Origin: Streptomyces tendae
GTDB lineage: Bacteria; Actinomycetota; Actinomycetes; Streptomycetales; Streptomycetaceae
Length of the DNA stretch: 64,000 bases
Reading direction: 5' to 3'
NCBI RefSeq assembly: GCF_008632955.1
Contig: NZ_CP043959.1
Coordinates: 4,836,001-4,900,000 of the forward strand
Shown here: positions 26,383 to 35,835 of the stretch, in pieces
How the letters are laid out: the number at the start of each line of letters is the position of its first letter
Numbering within the stretch: position 1 is the stretch's first letter
Position numbers and translations under genes: made by a program
Notes under the pieces: generated by a model
Told to the model about the DNA's origin: nothing
The model's input: only the letters and a program-made list of their open reading frames with translations
The model's database searches: none

Positions 26383-26928
26383 GTGATCAGTCACCCAAGC
26401 AGGCACTGCACGGTGGAGCTCCAAGCCCTGCCGTCGCGGATCGGCCAGGTCCGCAGAATCGTATCTGCGCAATTGCGCTACTGGCATATGGACCCCCTGA
26501 TAGACCGGGCCTCGCTCGGTGTGACAGAGCTCTTGTCCAACGTCCACCGACACGCACAGCCCGACAAGACATGCACCGTCGAGATGGAACTGCTGCTCGA
26601 CCGGCTGAAGGTGTCGGTGCATGACCACGATCCGCGGCTGCCGGTCGTCGCGGACGCCGGACCGCTCGCCACGTGCGGGCGCGGTCTGGCGATGGTGGCC
26701 GCCATGAGCGAGAGCTGGGGCGTGCTGCCGGACGGCGAGTCCGGCAAGGTCGTGTGGTTCACACTGCCGACGTCCGCGGCGACCGCCCCGGTGGCCTGGG
26801 ACCGGCGCCCGGTGCACACCGCCGCCGAACCGGCCGAGCCCCGGTTCACGGAGGTCGCGCTCGTCGACCACGTCTCCGACGTCCGACGGGCCGAACCCGC
26901 TCCCGCCCGGTCCGCCGTTCCCGGCTGA
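26383..26928 (+). CDS. ATP-binding anti-sigma-factor-like kinase (RsbW-type HATPase)
   Basis: 181 aa from a GTG with a CGGGGAG site 8 nt upstream. A single GHKL ATPase domain of the anti-sigma regulatory type: LGVTELLSNVHRHA is the N box, and a G box appears as CGRGLAMVAAM. These Streptomyces proteins phosphorylate anti-anti-sigma factors or bind sigma factors. No partner is adjacent, so its target is unknown. The C-terminus (about 40 residues) is poorly conserved and probably disordered. Confidence 0.85.
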   Translation: MISHPSRHCTVELQALPSRIGQVRRIVSAQLRYWHMDPLIDRASLGVTELLSNVHRHAQPDKTCTVEMELLLDRLKVSVHDHDPRLPVVADAGPLATCGRGLAMVAAMSESWGVLPDGESGKVVWFTLPTSAATAPVAWDRRPVHTAAEPAEPRFTEVALVDHVSDVRRAEPAPARSAVPG

Positions 26929-26961
26929 CCGGGCGGGGAGGCAGCGGCGCCCCGCCGGGAG

Positions 26962-27000
26962 CGCGGCACCCCGCGGCCCCGTGGTCCGCGGGGTGCCGCG
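26962..27000. terminator. Bidirectional hairpin terminator
   Basis: A perfect 15-bp stem (arms 26962-26976 and 26986-27000, loop CCCCGTGGT) between the convergent RsbW-like and amidase genes. Confidence 0.8.
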
Positions 27001-27026
27001 GCCGGACGGCGGCGCGCGGGGGACCT

Positions 27027-29186
27027 CTACCTGAGGTAGACGAGTCCGTCCGTGGTGACGGTGGGCCGGCCGCTCGTGCCCACCACCACGATCTTGACCG
27101 TGTGCTTGGCGTTGGCCGACCACGACTTCGTCCAGATCGCCTGGCGGTAGCTCGTGGTCGCCGACCTCAGGTCCACCGTGGCGGCCTTCACGCCGTCGAC
27201 GTACACGTACGCCTGGCCCGAACTCGACGCCCGGGACACCACCCAGGCCGCCGAGCGGCCGGTGAACGTCCACGTCAGGCTCGCGCCCTTGGACGCGCTG
27301 GAGTACGACCTGCCGCCGAGGTAGCTGGAAGAGGTGCGCGCGCTCCAGCTGCCCGTCCTGACCGCCGCGCTCTCCTGGAGGATCACCGGGGTGTAGGTCG
27401 CGGAGGCGTTGCGGTAGTTGCCGGCGTAGTCGTACGCCCGCATCGACCAGGCGGCTGCCGTGCCTGGCTTCGCGGTGCGGTTGGAGAGGTAGGCGGCGGC
27501 GCTGAAGGTGGCGGTTGCCGGGGACAGCAGCTGCACCTGGCGCAGGGCCTGGTCGTCGGCCGCCTTCCAGCGCAGGGCGACCGGGACGGAGCCGGTGTTG
27601 ACGGTGCCGGTGCGCAGGGCCAGCGTGGGCGGGCCGGTGAACGTCGGCGCGGTCGTCTCCGCCACGACGGTCAGCGGGGCCGTGGTCGTCGTCGTGCCGG
27701 ACTGGTGGGTCGCGCGCACGGTCACGGTGTGGGTCCCGGTGGCCAGGGCGAGCCGCTTGGCGTAGCCGGCGCCCGAGGTGGCGGCGACGGCCTGGCCGTC
27801 GACGAGCACCTCGTACCTCTTGATCAGCGCGGCCGGTGTGGTGGCCGACCAGCGCACGACGGGCGTGCCCTTGGTGTAGTACGTCGAGCCCTTCGCGGCC
27901 GCGTCGGTGAGGGACACGATCTTCAGGCCGGCGACCGGCCCCGCCGCCCAGGCGCGGACGGTCGGCAGCTGCGCGTACAGGGCGTCGCCCGGGCACTGGG
28001 TGTTGAATCCGTCGCGGTGGGCGGAGACGCGCTTGAACGTGTACGCCGTGCCCGACGTGAAGCTGGTGCCGAAGTAGTTCTTCTGCGTCGCGCCGGCGGT
28101 GAGCTGGACGCTGCCGGACGGGTCGGCGCCGTACTGGCCGAGCTTCCAGGCCGACACGCGGGCGACGGCGGTGAGGGCGGCGTCCGAGGCGGCGGTGGAG
28201 CCGTACTCACCGAGCACCGCGATGCCCGCCGACTCACGGTTGAAGCCGTAGGTGTGGGCGCCCAGTACGGGCCGGTCGATGCCGCCCTTGCGGCCCTCGA
28301 AGACCGTCCCGCACTTGTCGACGAGGAAGTTGTAGCCGACGTCGTTCCACTTGTTGACCTCCGTGTGGTACGCGTAGATGCCGCGCACGAGGGAGGCCGA
28401 CTCCGCACAGTCGTAGTCGTTGGCGCCGTCGGTGTGGTGGACGAACACCGCCTTGACGTCGGCGTTGTACTCCGACGGGTCGGGGCTCTTCGACTCGTCG
28501 GCGCCCCAGTCCGCACGCGAGGTGACCGGCGGCTGTGGCACGGTCGACGGCGGCGCGGTGGGCTCCGGGGACGGGGACGGGCTCTCGTCGGCGACGAACG
28601 CGGCCGGCTCGGGCGCGCTCATCCGCGTCTCGGCCTCGGTCACCACACCCGGGTCGACCAGGTTGACCTCGAGGCCCTTGGGCAGGGCCGCGGTCGTGCC
28701 GTCCTCGCGGGCGACCCGGGCCTCCACACCGTCGGAGGGCCCGACCCACAGCGGGTGGGACGCCCCGCGCATGCCGGCCTCCGGCTTCTCCGGCGGGGCG
28801 GCGTCCAGCTCCAGGTCGTGCCAGGCCCCCCAGGCGCCGGTCTCCAGGCTGCGGGTGCGCACCTGCGCGGTGCCCTCCAGCGGCTTGAGCGCCCCCGTCC
28901 AGGAGACGCCGACGAGGGAGAACTGCTCCGTCTCGGTGCGCGGCAGCTTGCGCTCGTCGGCCGCGGAGCCCTGCAGGGTCAGGTCGTAGACCTCGACCGG
29001 CCTCCGGTCCTGCCCGGCGGCCTCGGGTCCTCCGGAGGGGCTGGCCGTGGCGTAGGTGACCACGCCCCCGCCCCCGAGGACCACGGCGCCGAGCGTCAGC
29101 CACGCCCGGCGTTTCAGGCTCAGCGGTCTGTAGGCGTGCGACACGGCACGACGGCGTCGCGTACTGCGGCTCAAAGGATTCCCCAC
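27027..29186 (-). CDS. Secreted N-acetylmuramoyl-L-alanine amidase (PGRP family)
   Basis: 719 aa, GTG start. A basic N-terminus with one hydrophobic segment at about 30-48 is a signal peptide or anchor. A domain of unknown type (60-175) and a Pro/Ser linker precede the peptidoglycan-recognition amidase domain (about 222-400). Zinc ligands appear in VFVHHTDG (first His) and VSAHRDGFNTQCPGD (second His, Cys); the Tyr of the HTEVNKWNDVGYNF segment is also conserved. The rest contains Ig-like beta domains. It cleaves the amide between muramic acid and the stem peptide, so it is a cell-wall remodelling enzyme outside the membrane. Confidence 0.88.
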   Translation of the reverse strand: MGNPLSRSTRRRRAVSHAYRPLSLKRRAWLTLGAVVLGGGGVVTYATASPSGGPEAAGQDRRPVEVYDLTLQGSAADERKLPRTETEQFSLVGVSWTGALKPLEGTAQVRTRSLETGAWGAWHDLELDAAPPEKPEAGMRGASHPLWVGPSDGVEARVAREDGTTAALPKGLEVNLVDPGVVTEAETRMSAPEPAAFVADESPSPSPEPTAPPSTVPQPPVTSRADWGADESKSPDPSEYNADVKAVFVHHTDGANDYDCAESASLVRGIYAYHTEVNKWNDVGYNFLVDKCGTVFEGRKGGIDRPVLGAHTYGFNRESAGIAVLGEYGSTAASDAALTAVARVSAWKLGQYGADPSGSVQLTAGATQKNYFGTSFTSGTAYTFKRVSAHRDGFNTQCPGDALYAQLPTVRAWAAGPVAGLKIVSLTDAAAKGSTYYTKGTPVVRWSATTPAALIKRYEVLVDGQAVAATSGAGYAKRLALATGTHTVTVRATHQSGTTTTTAPLTVVAETTAPTFTGPPTLALRTGTVNTGSVPVALRWKAADDQALRQVQLLSPATATFSAAAYLSNRTAKPGTAAAWSMRAYDYAGNYRNASATYTPVILQESAAVRTGSWSARTSSSYLGGRSYSSASKGASLTWTFTGRSAAWVVSRASSSGQAYVYVDGVKAATVDLRSATTSYRQAIWTKSWSANAKHTVKIVVVGTSGRPTVTTDGLVYLR

Positions 29187-29303
29187 CCCGGTGAAGCGGC
29201 CCGGACGGGCCGACGGAAGCTGCGGCGGTCACAGGGGGCTCGATGGCCCCACGGGACGCCTCACTCCGTGCAGCGCGCCGCCCCTCTTAACCGTCACAGC
29301 AGA

Positions 29304-29326
29304 CAGGGGTGATCCACATCACCCTG
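29304..29326. terminator. Hairpin between SHOCT and amidase genes
   Basis: An inverted repeat (CAGGGGTGAT / ATCACCCTG, one base unmatched) downstream of the SHOCT gene and upstream of the amidase. It is probably a terminator, but could be a regulatory element of the amidase. Confidence 0.4.
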
Positions 29327-29404
29327 CCCTGCGGCGCCGCGCCGGACCGCCGGTGGTCCCCCACGGCGGCGGTCCGTCCACGGGCGGCCGTGGCCGTGTC
29401 CGGC

Positions 29405-29671
29405 TCAGTCCCGGCTGCCGAAGTGCTCCTCCAGCACGGACAGGCGGCGCCAGTACTCGTCCTCGTCGATCTCGCCGGAGGCGAAGCGGCGGCCGAGGAC
29501 GGCGACGGGCGAGTCGGCCCGTGCGGCGGGCCCGTGCGGTCCGCGCCGGCCGCGCCACCCCGTGCGCCGCAGCAGGGTGATGCCGAGCCCGACGACCAGG
29601 GCCCAGAACAGGGGGAACAGCAGGATCCACGGGCCGGGCCCGCCGTCACCGAAGTGCGCCAGCGTCTCCAT
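29405..29671 (-). CDS. SHOCT-domain small membrane protein
   Basis: 88 aa: one membrane helix (about 13-36), a basic segment, then a C-terminal SHOCT motif (VLGRRFASGEIDEDEYWRRL). SHOCT proteins are short oligomerisation-type modules of unknown function that are common in actinobacteria. The gene stands alone. Confidence 0.8.
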   Translation of the reverse strand: METLAHFGDGGPGPWILLFPLFWALVVGLGITLLRRTGWRGRRGPHGPAARADSPVAVLGRRFASGEIDEDEYWRRLSVLEEHFGSRD

Positions 29672-29831
29672 GATCGTTCAACTCCTCGGGTGCGGTGTCC
29701 CGTCGCCCCTCGGCGACACTTCGAGACTCGCCCCGGGAGGGGGGTCCGGTCGTCGTACGGCCGGCGGCACCCGGCGTACCGCCCGGGGAGTACGCAGGGG
29801 TGAACGGCTGCTCCGCGCCCTCCGCGAAAGG

Positions 29832-29874
29832 CGAGGGCCCCGGACCCACCGGTCCGGTGCGTCCGGGGCCCTCG
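29832..29874. terminator. Strong hairpin terminator of the PPOX gene
   Basis: A perfect 14-bp stem, CGAGGGCCCCGGAC (29832-29845) with its complement at 29861-29874, directly after the stop codon of the F420/PPOX gene. No T-tract. Confidence 0.8.
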
Positions 29875-29876
29875 GC

Positions 29877-30296
29877 TCAGCCGGTCTGGTCGCTGTCCTT
29901 CATGGCGCCCCAGCCGTGCCAGCGCTCGACCTCCACCCACGCGCTCACCCGGCGGCGCTCGCGGTCGGGGTACGGCGAGCCGCCGTAGTGGCGGGAGAGG
30001 CGGTCGATGTCGGCCAGGTCCTCGTCGTCGTACATCTCGGTCACGCGGCCGAGGAGGGTGACGTGGGTGTACCAGTCGTCCTCGGCGAGGACGGTGAGCG
30101 TGACGCGCGGGTCACGGCGGATGTGGCCCAGGCGGACCCGGCCCTCGTCGAAGTTGACCAGCGCGCGGCCGTCCTCCCACAGGTACCAGGTGGGGGTGGA
30201 GACGGGCGCGCCGTCGGAGCGCAGGGTCGCCATCACGCAGGGATTGGGCTTGCGCAGCAGCGCGTCGGCCTCGGGCGGCAGCGGGGGCTTGGACAC
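29877..30296 (-). CDS. PPOX-class F420-dependent oxidoreductase
   Basis: 139 aa, GTG start. Split-barrel FMN/F420-binding fold: NPCVMATLRSDGAPVSTPTWYLWEDG at the N-terminus and LLGRVTEMYDDEDLADIDRLS after it. The family resembles pyridoxamine 5'-phosphate oxidases; actinobacterial members mostly use F420. The substrate is unknown. It ends in a strong terminator and lies 50 bp downstream of an oxidoreductase gene, possibly its operon mate. Confidence 0.8.
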   Translation of the reverse strand: MSKPPLPPEADALLRKPNPCVMATLRSDGAPVSTPTWYLWEDGRALVNFDEGRVRLGHIRRDPRVTLTVLAEDDWYTHVTLLGRVTEMYDDEDLADIDRLSRHYGGSPYPDRERRRVSAWVEVERWHGWGAMKDSDQTG

Positions 30297-30346
30297 AGGG
30301 AACTCCTCGCGGTCGTGGGGGGATCGGAAGGATGGGTGGGGGGTGG

Positions 30347-31243
30347 TCAGGCGGAGGCCGCAGGCCCGTCGTCGAAGCTGGCGTAGTAGGCGGCGGCCAT
30401 GTCCTCGTCGCCGTGCCCCGCGCGCGCGGCCCGCTCCAGGCGGCGGGCGCTCGCGGCGGCGACGTCGAGCCGTACGCCGCCCCGCTCACCGGCCCGCACG
30501 ATCAGCGCGGCGTCCTTCGCGGCGGTCTTCACGGCGAACTGGGCCGGGGACAGCCGCTCCTCGAGGATCAGCTGGGCCTTCGCGTGCAGATAGCCCATGT
30601 CGAGCGGTCCACCGGCGATGAGGTCGAAGAAGGCGTCCGGTGCGACGTCGAGGGCGCCGGCCAGGGCGAGGGTCTCGCCCGCGGCGGCGGTGGCCGCGAG
30701 CACCCAGCTGTTGGCGACCAGCTTCAGCCGGGTGGCGCTCGCCGCCGCGCCGTCCTCCCCGGTCCACACGGTGCGGGCACCCACCGCGTCGAACACCGGG
30801 GTCACCGTGTCCCGGCCCGCGGCGGGCCCGGCGGCGAGCACCGTGAGCTGTCCTTCCTCGGCGGGGCGGCGGGTGCCCAGCACCGGGGAGTCGTAGAAGT
30901 GCAGGCCGTGTTCGCGGGCGAAGGCGGCCAGTTCGGCGACGTCCTCGATGCCGCTGGTGGTGCCCTGCGCCCAGGCGGTTCCGGGGCGCAGGGCGGCGGC
31001 GGCGGCGCGCACGGCCTCCAGGGCGGCGGGGCCGTCGTACAGCATGGTCAGCACCACGTCGGCGGACTCCACCGCCTCGGCGGGGGTGCCGGCGACGTGG
31101 GCGCCGTCGGCGGCCAGCGGCTCGGCCTTCGCGCGCGTCCGGTTCCACACGCGGACGGTGTGCCCCGCGCGGGCCAGGTTGCGGGCCATCGCGGCACCCA
31201 TGATGCCGGTGCCCAGGACACTGACGGTGAGCTTGTCGGTCAT
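30347..31243 (-). CDS. 3-hydroxyisobutyrate dehydrogenase-family oxidoreductase
   Basis: 298 aa. N-terminal NAD(P) Rossmann fold with LGTGIMGAAMARNL; the hydroxyacid dehydrogenase signature DSPVLGTRRPAEEG; and the catalytic lysine in TRLKLVANSW. The enzyme oxidises a beta-hydroxyacid or reduces a small aldehyde or semialdehyde; the substrate is not clear. It is 32 bp downstream of a ROK regulator on the same strand, probably an operon. Confidence 0.85.
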   Translation of the reverse strand: MTDKLTVSVLGTGIMGAAMARNLARAGHTVRVWNRTRAKAEPLAADGAHVAGTPAEAVESADVVLTMLYDGPAALEAVRAAAAALRPGTAWAQGTTSGIEDVAELAAFAREHGLHFYDSPVLGTRRPAEEGQLTVLAAGPAAGRDTVTPVFDAVGARTVWTGEDGAAASATRLKLVANSWVLAATAAAGETLALAGALDVAPDAFFDLIAGGPLDMGYLHAKAQLILEERLSPAQFAVKTAAKDAALIVRAGERGGVRLDVAAASARRLERAARAGHGDEDMAAAYYASFDDGPAASA

Positions 31244-31275
31244 GCGGTCGGCCTTCTGTCGGTCGGTACTCGTCC

Positions 31276-32514
31276 TTACCCCAGTGCCCCAAGAGGATCG
31301 TCCAGCACCGGCTGCCAGGCCAGCTCCGCCGCGCCGACCAGACTGTTGTGATCCAGGGTGCAGGCGAGGATGGGTACGCCGCCACTGCGTCCCCACAGGC
31401 TGCGCTCGGCGACGACGGCGCGCAGCCGGTCCGGGTCGGCCTCCAGCAGGGTGCGGTGCAGCCCGCCGAGGATGATGCGGTCCGGGTTGAGGATGTTGAC
31501 CAGTCCGGACAGACCGAGGCCGAGCCGGTCGACGAGCTGTTCGGTGGCGCGGCGCACGTCCGGGTCGTCGTACTGCCCGCGGATCAGGTCGTCGGCCTGC
31601 TTCAGCAGCGACATCTCCGGGCCCGGCTCGCGTCCCGCCGCGGTGAGCAGGGCGAGCGGGTCCGCCTCGACGTCCAGACAGCCCCGGCTGCCGCAGTGGC
31701 AGGGGCGCCCGGCCGGGTTGACGGCGAGGTGGCCGACCTCCAGGGCGAGGCCCGAACTGCCCGTGTGCAGACGGCCGTCGAGCACCAGCGCGCCGCCGAC
31801 ACCGCGGTGGCCGGTGGCCACGCACAGCAGGTCGCGCGAGCCCCGCCCGGCGCCGTGCCGGTGCTCGGCGAGGGCGGCGAGGTTGACGTCGTTGGCCGCG
31901 AAGGCGGGGCCGTGGAGGCCGGCGGCGCGCACCTGCTCGGCGAAGATCTCCCGCACCGGCGCCCCCGCGGGCCAGGCCACGTGCAGGGGGTTCAGCGCCA
32001 GTCCTTCCGGTTCGGCGACCGCCGAGGGCACCGCGAGTCCGGCGCCCACGCACCGCCGTCCGGTCTCCCGCAGCAGCTCGGCGCCGGCCGCGACGACGGA
32101 GCCGAGGACCTTCGCCGGGTCGGCGTCGACGACCTCGCTGCCGGGCGCCGTGGCGACGATCCGGCCGCCGAGTCCGACCAGGGCCGCGCGGTAGCCGTCG
32201 GCGTGGATCTGCGCGGCGAGCGCCACGGGGCCGTCCTCGGCGACGGACAGCCGGTGCGAGGGGCGTCCCTGGGATCCCGCGGCGGCGCCGGGCCGGGCGT
32301 CCACACGGATCAGTCCGAGCGCCTCCAGCTCGGCGGCCACCGCACCGGCCGTGGCCCGGGTGACGCCGAGCTCCGCGGTGAGTACCGCGCGGGTCGGGGC
32401 GCGTCCGGTGTGCACGAGCTCCAGCGCGGGTCCGAGCGCACCGCGCCCGCGTTCCAGCCGCGTCCTGGAGGTGGTCCCTTCCCCCGCCGGCCGGGGGTCC
32501 GCCTTCCCGCTCAT
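31276..32514 (-). CDS. ROK-family transcriptional regulator
   Basis: 412 aa. An N-terminal winged helix-turn-helix (TRAVLTAELGVTRATAGAVAAELEAL) is fused to a ROK domain with the zinc motif CHCGSRGCLD and an ATPase-like phosphate loop. ROK/NagC/XylR-type regulators respond to sugars or amino sugars. It probably controls itself and the downstream dehydrogenase. The divergent RlmG gene starts 184 bp away. Confidence 0.87.
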   Translation of the reverse strand: MSGKADPRPAGEGTTSRTRLERGRGALGPALELVHTGRAPTRAVLTAELGVTRATAGAVAAELEALGLIRVDARPGAAAGSQGRPSHRLSVAEDGPVALAAQIHADGYRAALVGLGGRIVATAPGSEVVDADPAKVLGSVVAAGAELLRETGRRCVGAGLAVPSAVAEPEGLALNPLHVAWPAGAPVREIFAEQVRAAGLHGPAFAANDVNLAALAEHRHGAGRGSRDLLCVATGHRGVGGALVLDGRLHTGSSGLALEVGHLAVNPAGRPCHCGSRGCLDVEADPLALLTAAGREPGPEMSLLKQADDLIRGQYDDPDVRRATEQLVDRLGLGLSGLVNILNPDRIILGGLHRTLLEADPDRLRAVVAERSLWGRSGGVPILACTLDHNSLVGAAELAWQPVLDDPLGALG

Positions 32515-32683
32515 GACGGCGAGTCTCCCATGATCCGCTACGGCCCCGGACGACAGGCGGCCGACGTGCCGGGCGGCGCCCCGGCGCCCGGCACCGGCGG
32601 TCCGGCACGGGTCACTCTCCCCCCGGGGCGTGCGCCCCCGGCGGCCCCGCCGTCCGCCGGGCCGCGCTGAGCTGCGGCTCGGC

Positions 32684-32689
32684 TAGCCT
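32684..32689 (+). promoter_or_regulatory. -10 box upstream of the RlmG-like gene
   Basis: TAGCCT, 9 nt before ATG 32699, so a leaderless or very short-leader mRNA is likely. Confidence 0.45.
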
Positions 32690-32698
32690 GGCTGCACG

Positions 32699-33841
32699 AT
32701 GAACGACCGTATGACGACTCCGTGGGGCGAGCCGGTGCTGACCCGCTTCCCCGAGGACCCGCGGGACAGGCTGCGCGCCTGGGACGCGTCCGACGAGTAT
32801 CTCCTCAGGCATCTCGCCGACCGCCGGCCACCGTTGTCCGGCACGGTCGTGGTCGTCGGCGACCGGTGGGGCGCGCTGGTCACGGCGCTCGCCGCGCACC
32901 GCCCGACGCAGATCACCGACTCCTGGCTCGGGCAGGAGGCCACCCGCGCCAACCTCGCCCGCAACGGTGTCGAACCGGGCGCGGTCCGGCTGCTCACCAC
33001 GCAGGACGCCCCGCCGGGGCGGATCGACGTGCTGCTGGTGCGGGTGCCCAAGAGTCTGGCGCTGCTGGAGGACCAGCTGCTGCGGCTGGCGCCGTCGGTG
33101 CACGCGGACACGGTCGTGGTGGGCACCGGCATGGTGAAGGAGATCCACACCTCGACACTGGCCCTCTTCGAGCGGATCCTCGGCCCGACCCGGACCTCCC
33201 TGGCCGAGCGGAAGGCCCGGCTGATCTTCTGCACGCCGGACCCCGCGCCGGCGCGTCCGGCGAACCCGTGGCCGTACCGCTACACGTTGCCGCAGGACGT
33301 CGGGCCCGTCTCGGGCCGGACGGTCGTCAACCACGCCGGGGTGTTCTGCGCGGACCGGCTCGACATCGGCACCCGGTTCTTCCTGCGGCACCTGCCCGCC
33401 GGCCGGGGCGGCCGGGTGGTCGACCTGGGCTGCGGCAACGGCGTGGTGGGGACGGCGATGGCGCTGGCCGACCCGAACGCCGAGGTGCTGTTCGTGGACG
33501 AGTCCTTCCAGGCGGTCGCCTCGGCCCAGGACACCTACCGGGCGAACGACGTGAACGGACAGGCCGAGTTCCGGGTCGGCGACGGCCTGGCGGGCGTCCC
33601 GGCGGGCAGTGTCGATCTGGTGCTCAACAACCCGCCCTTCCACTCCCACCAGGCGACCACCGACGCCACGGCCTGGCGGATGTTCACCGGCGCCCGCCGC
33701 ACCCTGCGTCCCGGCGGCGAACTGTGGGTGGTCGGCAATCGGCACCTGGGCTACCACGTGAAGCTGCGCCGGCTGTTCGGCAACAGCGAGGTCGTTGCGT
33801 CGGACCCGAAGTTCGTGGTCCTCAGGGCCGTACGCCGCTAG
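32699..33841 (+). CDS. RlmG/RsmC-like rRNA guanine-N2 methyltransferase
   Basis: 380 aa: an N-terminal degenerate methyltransferase-like domain and a C-terminal SAM-dependent domain with motif I VVDLGCGNGVVG and motif IV NPPFH. This two-domain layout is that of RsmC/RlmG, which methylate guanine N2 in 16S or 23S rRNA. RlmG (23S G1835) is the closer family by motif. A second in-frame ATG lies 12 nt downstream. Confidence 0.8.
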   Translation: MNDRMTTPWGEPVLTRFPEDPRDRLRAWDASDEYLLRHLADRRPPLSGTVVVVGDRWGALVTALAAHRPTQITDSWLGQEATRANLARNGVEPGAVRLLTTQDAPPGRIDVLLVRVPKSLALLEDQLLRLAPSVHADTVVVGTGMVKEIHTSTLALFERILGPTRTSLAERKARLIFCTPDPAPARPANPWPYRYTLPQDVGPVSGRTVVNHAGVFCADRLDIGTRFFLRHLPAGRGGRVVDLGCGNGVVGTAMALADPNAEVLFVDESFQAVASAQDTYRANDVNGQAEFRVGDGLAGVPAGSVDLVLNNPPFHSHQATTDATAWRMFTGARRTLRPGGELWVVGNRHLGYHVKLRRLFGNSEVVASDPKFVVLRAVRR

Positions 33842-33993
33842 CTCCCCCCGGGACGGACGTATCCCCTGGTCGGAAGCCCGTGGACGGCGGTTCCCCCCGA
33901 GCCCGCCGGGCCACGGGCCGTCGCCGGCCGGGCCCCGTCGGGCGTGGGCTGCCTAAGCTGGTGGAAGCACGTGCGCCGGCCGAGGAGGCTGCG

Positions 33994-35832
33994 ATGGACG
34001 GGACGACGGCCCAGCAGAGGGACGGATCGGGACCCCGGCGGTACATGCCGATCGCCGATCACGGGCTGATCGGCGATCTGCGCAGCGTGGCACTGGTGGC
34101 GACCGACGGCACCATCGACTGGTACTGCGTCCCGTGCTTCGACGCCCCGAGCGTGTTCGCCGCGCTCCTGGACGCCGACCGGGGCGGCTGCTTCGAACTG
34201 GCGGCCGCCGTGCCGGCCCGCACCAAGCAGTTCTACTTCCCCGACACCAACGTGCTGATCACCCGCTACTACACCGAGGACGGCGTCGGTGAGGTGCAGG
34301 ATTTCATGCCCGTGTCCGGCGAGTCCGTCGAGGAGGGCCGGCACCGGCTGATCCGGCGGGTGCTGTGCGTCCGCGGCTCACTGCCGTTCCGCGCCCGCGT
34401 GGCGCCCCGGTTCGGCTACGCGACGCAGCCGCACACCGTACGCGTCACCGGGGACGTGGCGGTCTTCGCCTCCGAGGACCTGGACCTCGCCCTCACCTCC
34501 ACCGTCGCGCTGGAGCAGGACGGGCCCGACGTACGGGCCGACTTCAAGCTCGCCGAGGGCGAGACGGCCGTGTTCGCCCTGGACCAGCTCGGTGACGAGC
34601 TGGCACCGCGCGGGTGCGCGCACAGGGAGGCGGAGGAGGAGTTCGCCGCCACCGTGCGCTACTGGCGTGACTGGCTGTCCTCCTCGCGTTACCGGGGACG
34701 CTGGCGGGAGATGGTGCACCGCTCCGCCCTCACCCTGAAGCTGCTCACGTACGCGCCCACCGGGGCGATCGTCGCGGCGCCCACCACCAGCCTGCCGGAG
34801 GAGTTCGGCGGTGAACGCAACTGGGACTACCGGTACATGTGGGTACGCGACGCGGCGTTCTGCGTGTACGCCATGCTGCGGCTGGGCTTCACCGAGGAGG
34901 CCGAGGCGTTCATGGCGTTCGTCTCCCGGCACATCAGCCCGGGCGACGCCAAGCCGTCGGGCCCGCTGCAGATCATGTACGGCATCGACGGCCGTACCGA
35001 TCTGCCGGAGCGCACGCTGGACCACCTGGAGGGCCACCACGGCTCCACGCCGGTCCGGGTCGGCAACGCGGCGGCCGACCAGCTGCAACTGGACGTCTAC
35101 GGCGCCCTGATCGACTCGATCTACCTCTACGACAAGTGGGCCGAGCCGATCTCGAGCGAGCAGTGGGACCATGTGACGGCGCTGGTGGACTGGGTGTGCA
35201 CGCACTGGGACCAGCCCGACGAGGGCATCTGGGAGACGCGCGGCGGGCGGAAGAACTTCCTGTACTCGCGGCTGATGTGCTGGGTGGCGATCGAGCGCGG
35301 CGTACGGATGGCACGCCGCCGCGGTCTGCCCGCCGACCTGCCGCGCTGGATGGAGTTCCGGGACACGATCTACCGGCGGATCATGACCGACTGCTGGTCG
35401 GACGAGCTGCAGGCGTTCGTCCAGCACGAGGGCGGGGAGGTGCTGGACGCCGCGCTGCTGATGATGCCGATGTCGAAGTTCATCGCGCCGAAGGACCCCA
35501 GGTGGCTGTCCACGCTGGACTGTCTGACCCGGGAGCTGGTCTCGGACTCGCTGGTCTACCGCTACGACCCGCAGGTGAGCCCCGACGGACTGCACGGCGA
35601 GGAGGGCACGTTCTCCATCTGCTCGTTCTGGTACGTCGAGGCGCTGACCCGGGCCGGGCGGCTCGACGAGGCCCGGCTGGCCTTCGAGAAGATGCTCACC
35701 TACGGCAACCATCTGGGCCTGTACGCCGAGGAGATCGGCCACACCGGCAACCAGCAGGGCAACTTCCCGCAGGCGTTCACCCATCTCGCCCTGATCAGCG
35801 CCGCGTACAACCTGGACCGGGCGCTGGGCTGA
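33994..35832 (+). CDS. Glycoside hydrolase family 15 (glucoamylase/trehalase-like)
   Basis: 612 aa from an ATG with a GAGGAGGC site 6 nt upstream. A short N-terminal beta-sandwich domain (IADHGLIGDLRSVALVATDGTIDWYC) precedes an (alpha/alpha)6 barrel starting near 250 (NWDYRYMWVRDAAF, WETRGGRKNFLYSRLMCW, GEEGTFSICSFWYVEAL). The latter includes the catalytic acid and base regions. The family hydrolyses alpha-glucosidic bonds; actinobacterial cytoplasmic members of this type act on trehalose or maltooligosaccharides. There is no signal peptide, so it is intracellular. Confidence 0.88.
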   Translation: MDGTTAQQRDGSGPRRYMPIADHGLIGDLRSVALVATDGTIDWYCVPCFDAPSVFAALLDADRGGCFELAAAVPARTKQFYFPDTNVLITRYYTEDGVGEVQDFMPVSGESVEEGRHRLIRRVLCVRGSLPFRARVAPRFGYATQPHTVRVTGDVAVFASEDLDLALTSTVALEQDGPDVRADFKLAEGETAVFALDQLGDELAPRGCAHREAEEEFAATVRYWRDWLSSSRYRGRWREMVHRSALTLKLLTYAPTGAIVAAPTTSLPEEFGGERNWDYRYMWVRDAAFCVYAMLRLGFTEEAEAFMAFVSRHISPGDAKPSGPLQIMYGIDGRTDLPERTLDHLEGHHGSTPVRVGNAAADQLQLDVYGALIDSIYLYDKWAEPISSEQWDHVTALVDWVCTHWDQPDEGIWETRGGRKNFLYSRLMCWVAIERGVRMARRRGLPADLPRWMEFRDTIYRRIMTDCWSDELQAFVQHEGGEVLDAALLMMPMSKFIAPKDPRWLSTLDCLTRELVSDSLVYRYDPQVSPDGLHGEEGTFSICSFWYVEALTRAGRLDEARLAFEKMLTYGNHLGLYAEEIGHTGNQQGNFPQAFTHLALISAAYNLDRALG

Positions 35833-35835
35833 GGC

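Noticed and set aside
29187..29404. Possible ydaO (cyclic di-AMP) riboswitch before the amidase
   Set aside because: Streptomyces cell-wall hydrolases often have one, but I could not find its conserved core in this leader.
32722..33993. Upstream extension of the GH15 frame through the methyltransferase gene
   Set aside because: The methyltransferase motifs are in another frame and the GH15 start has a clear ribosome site at 33981-33988.
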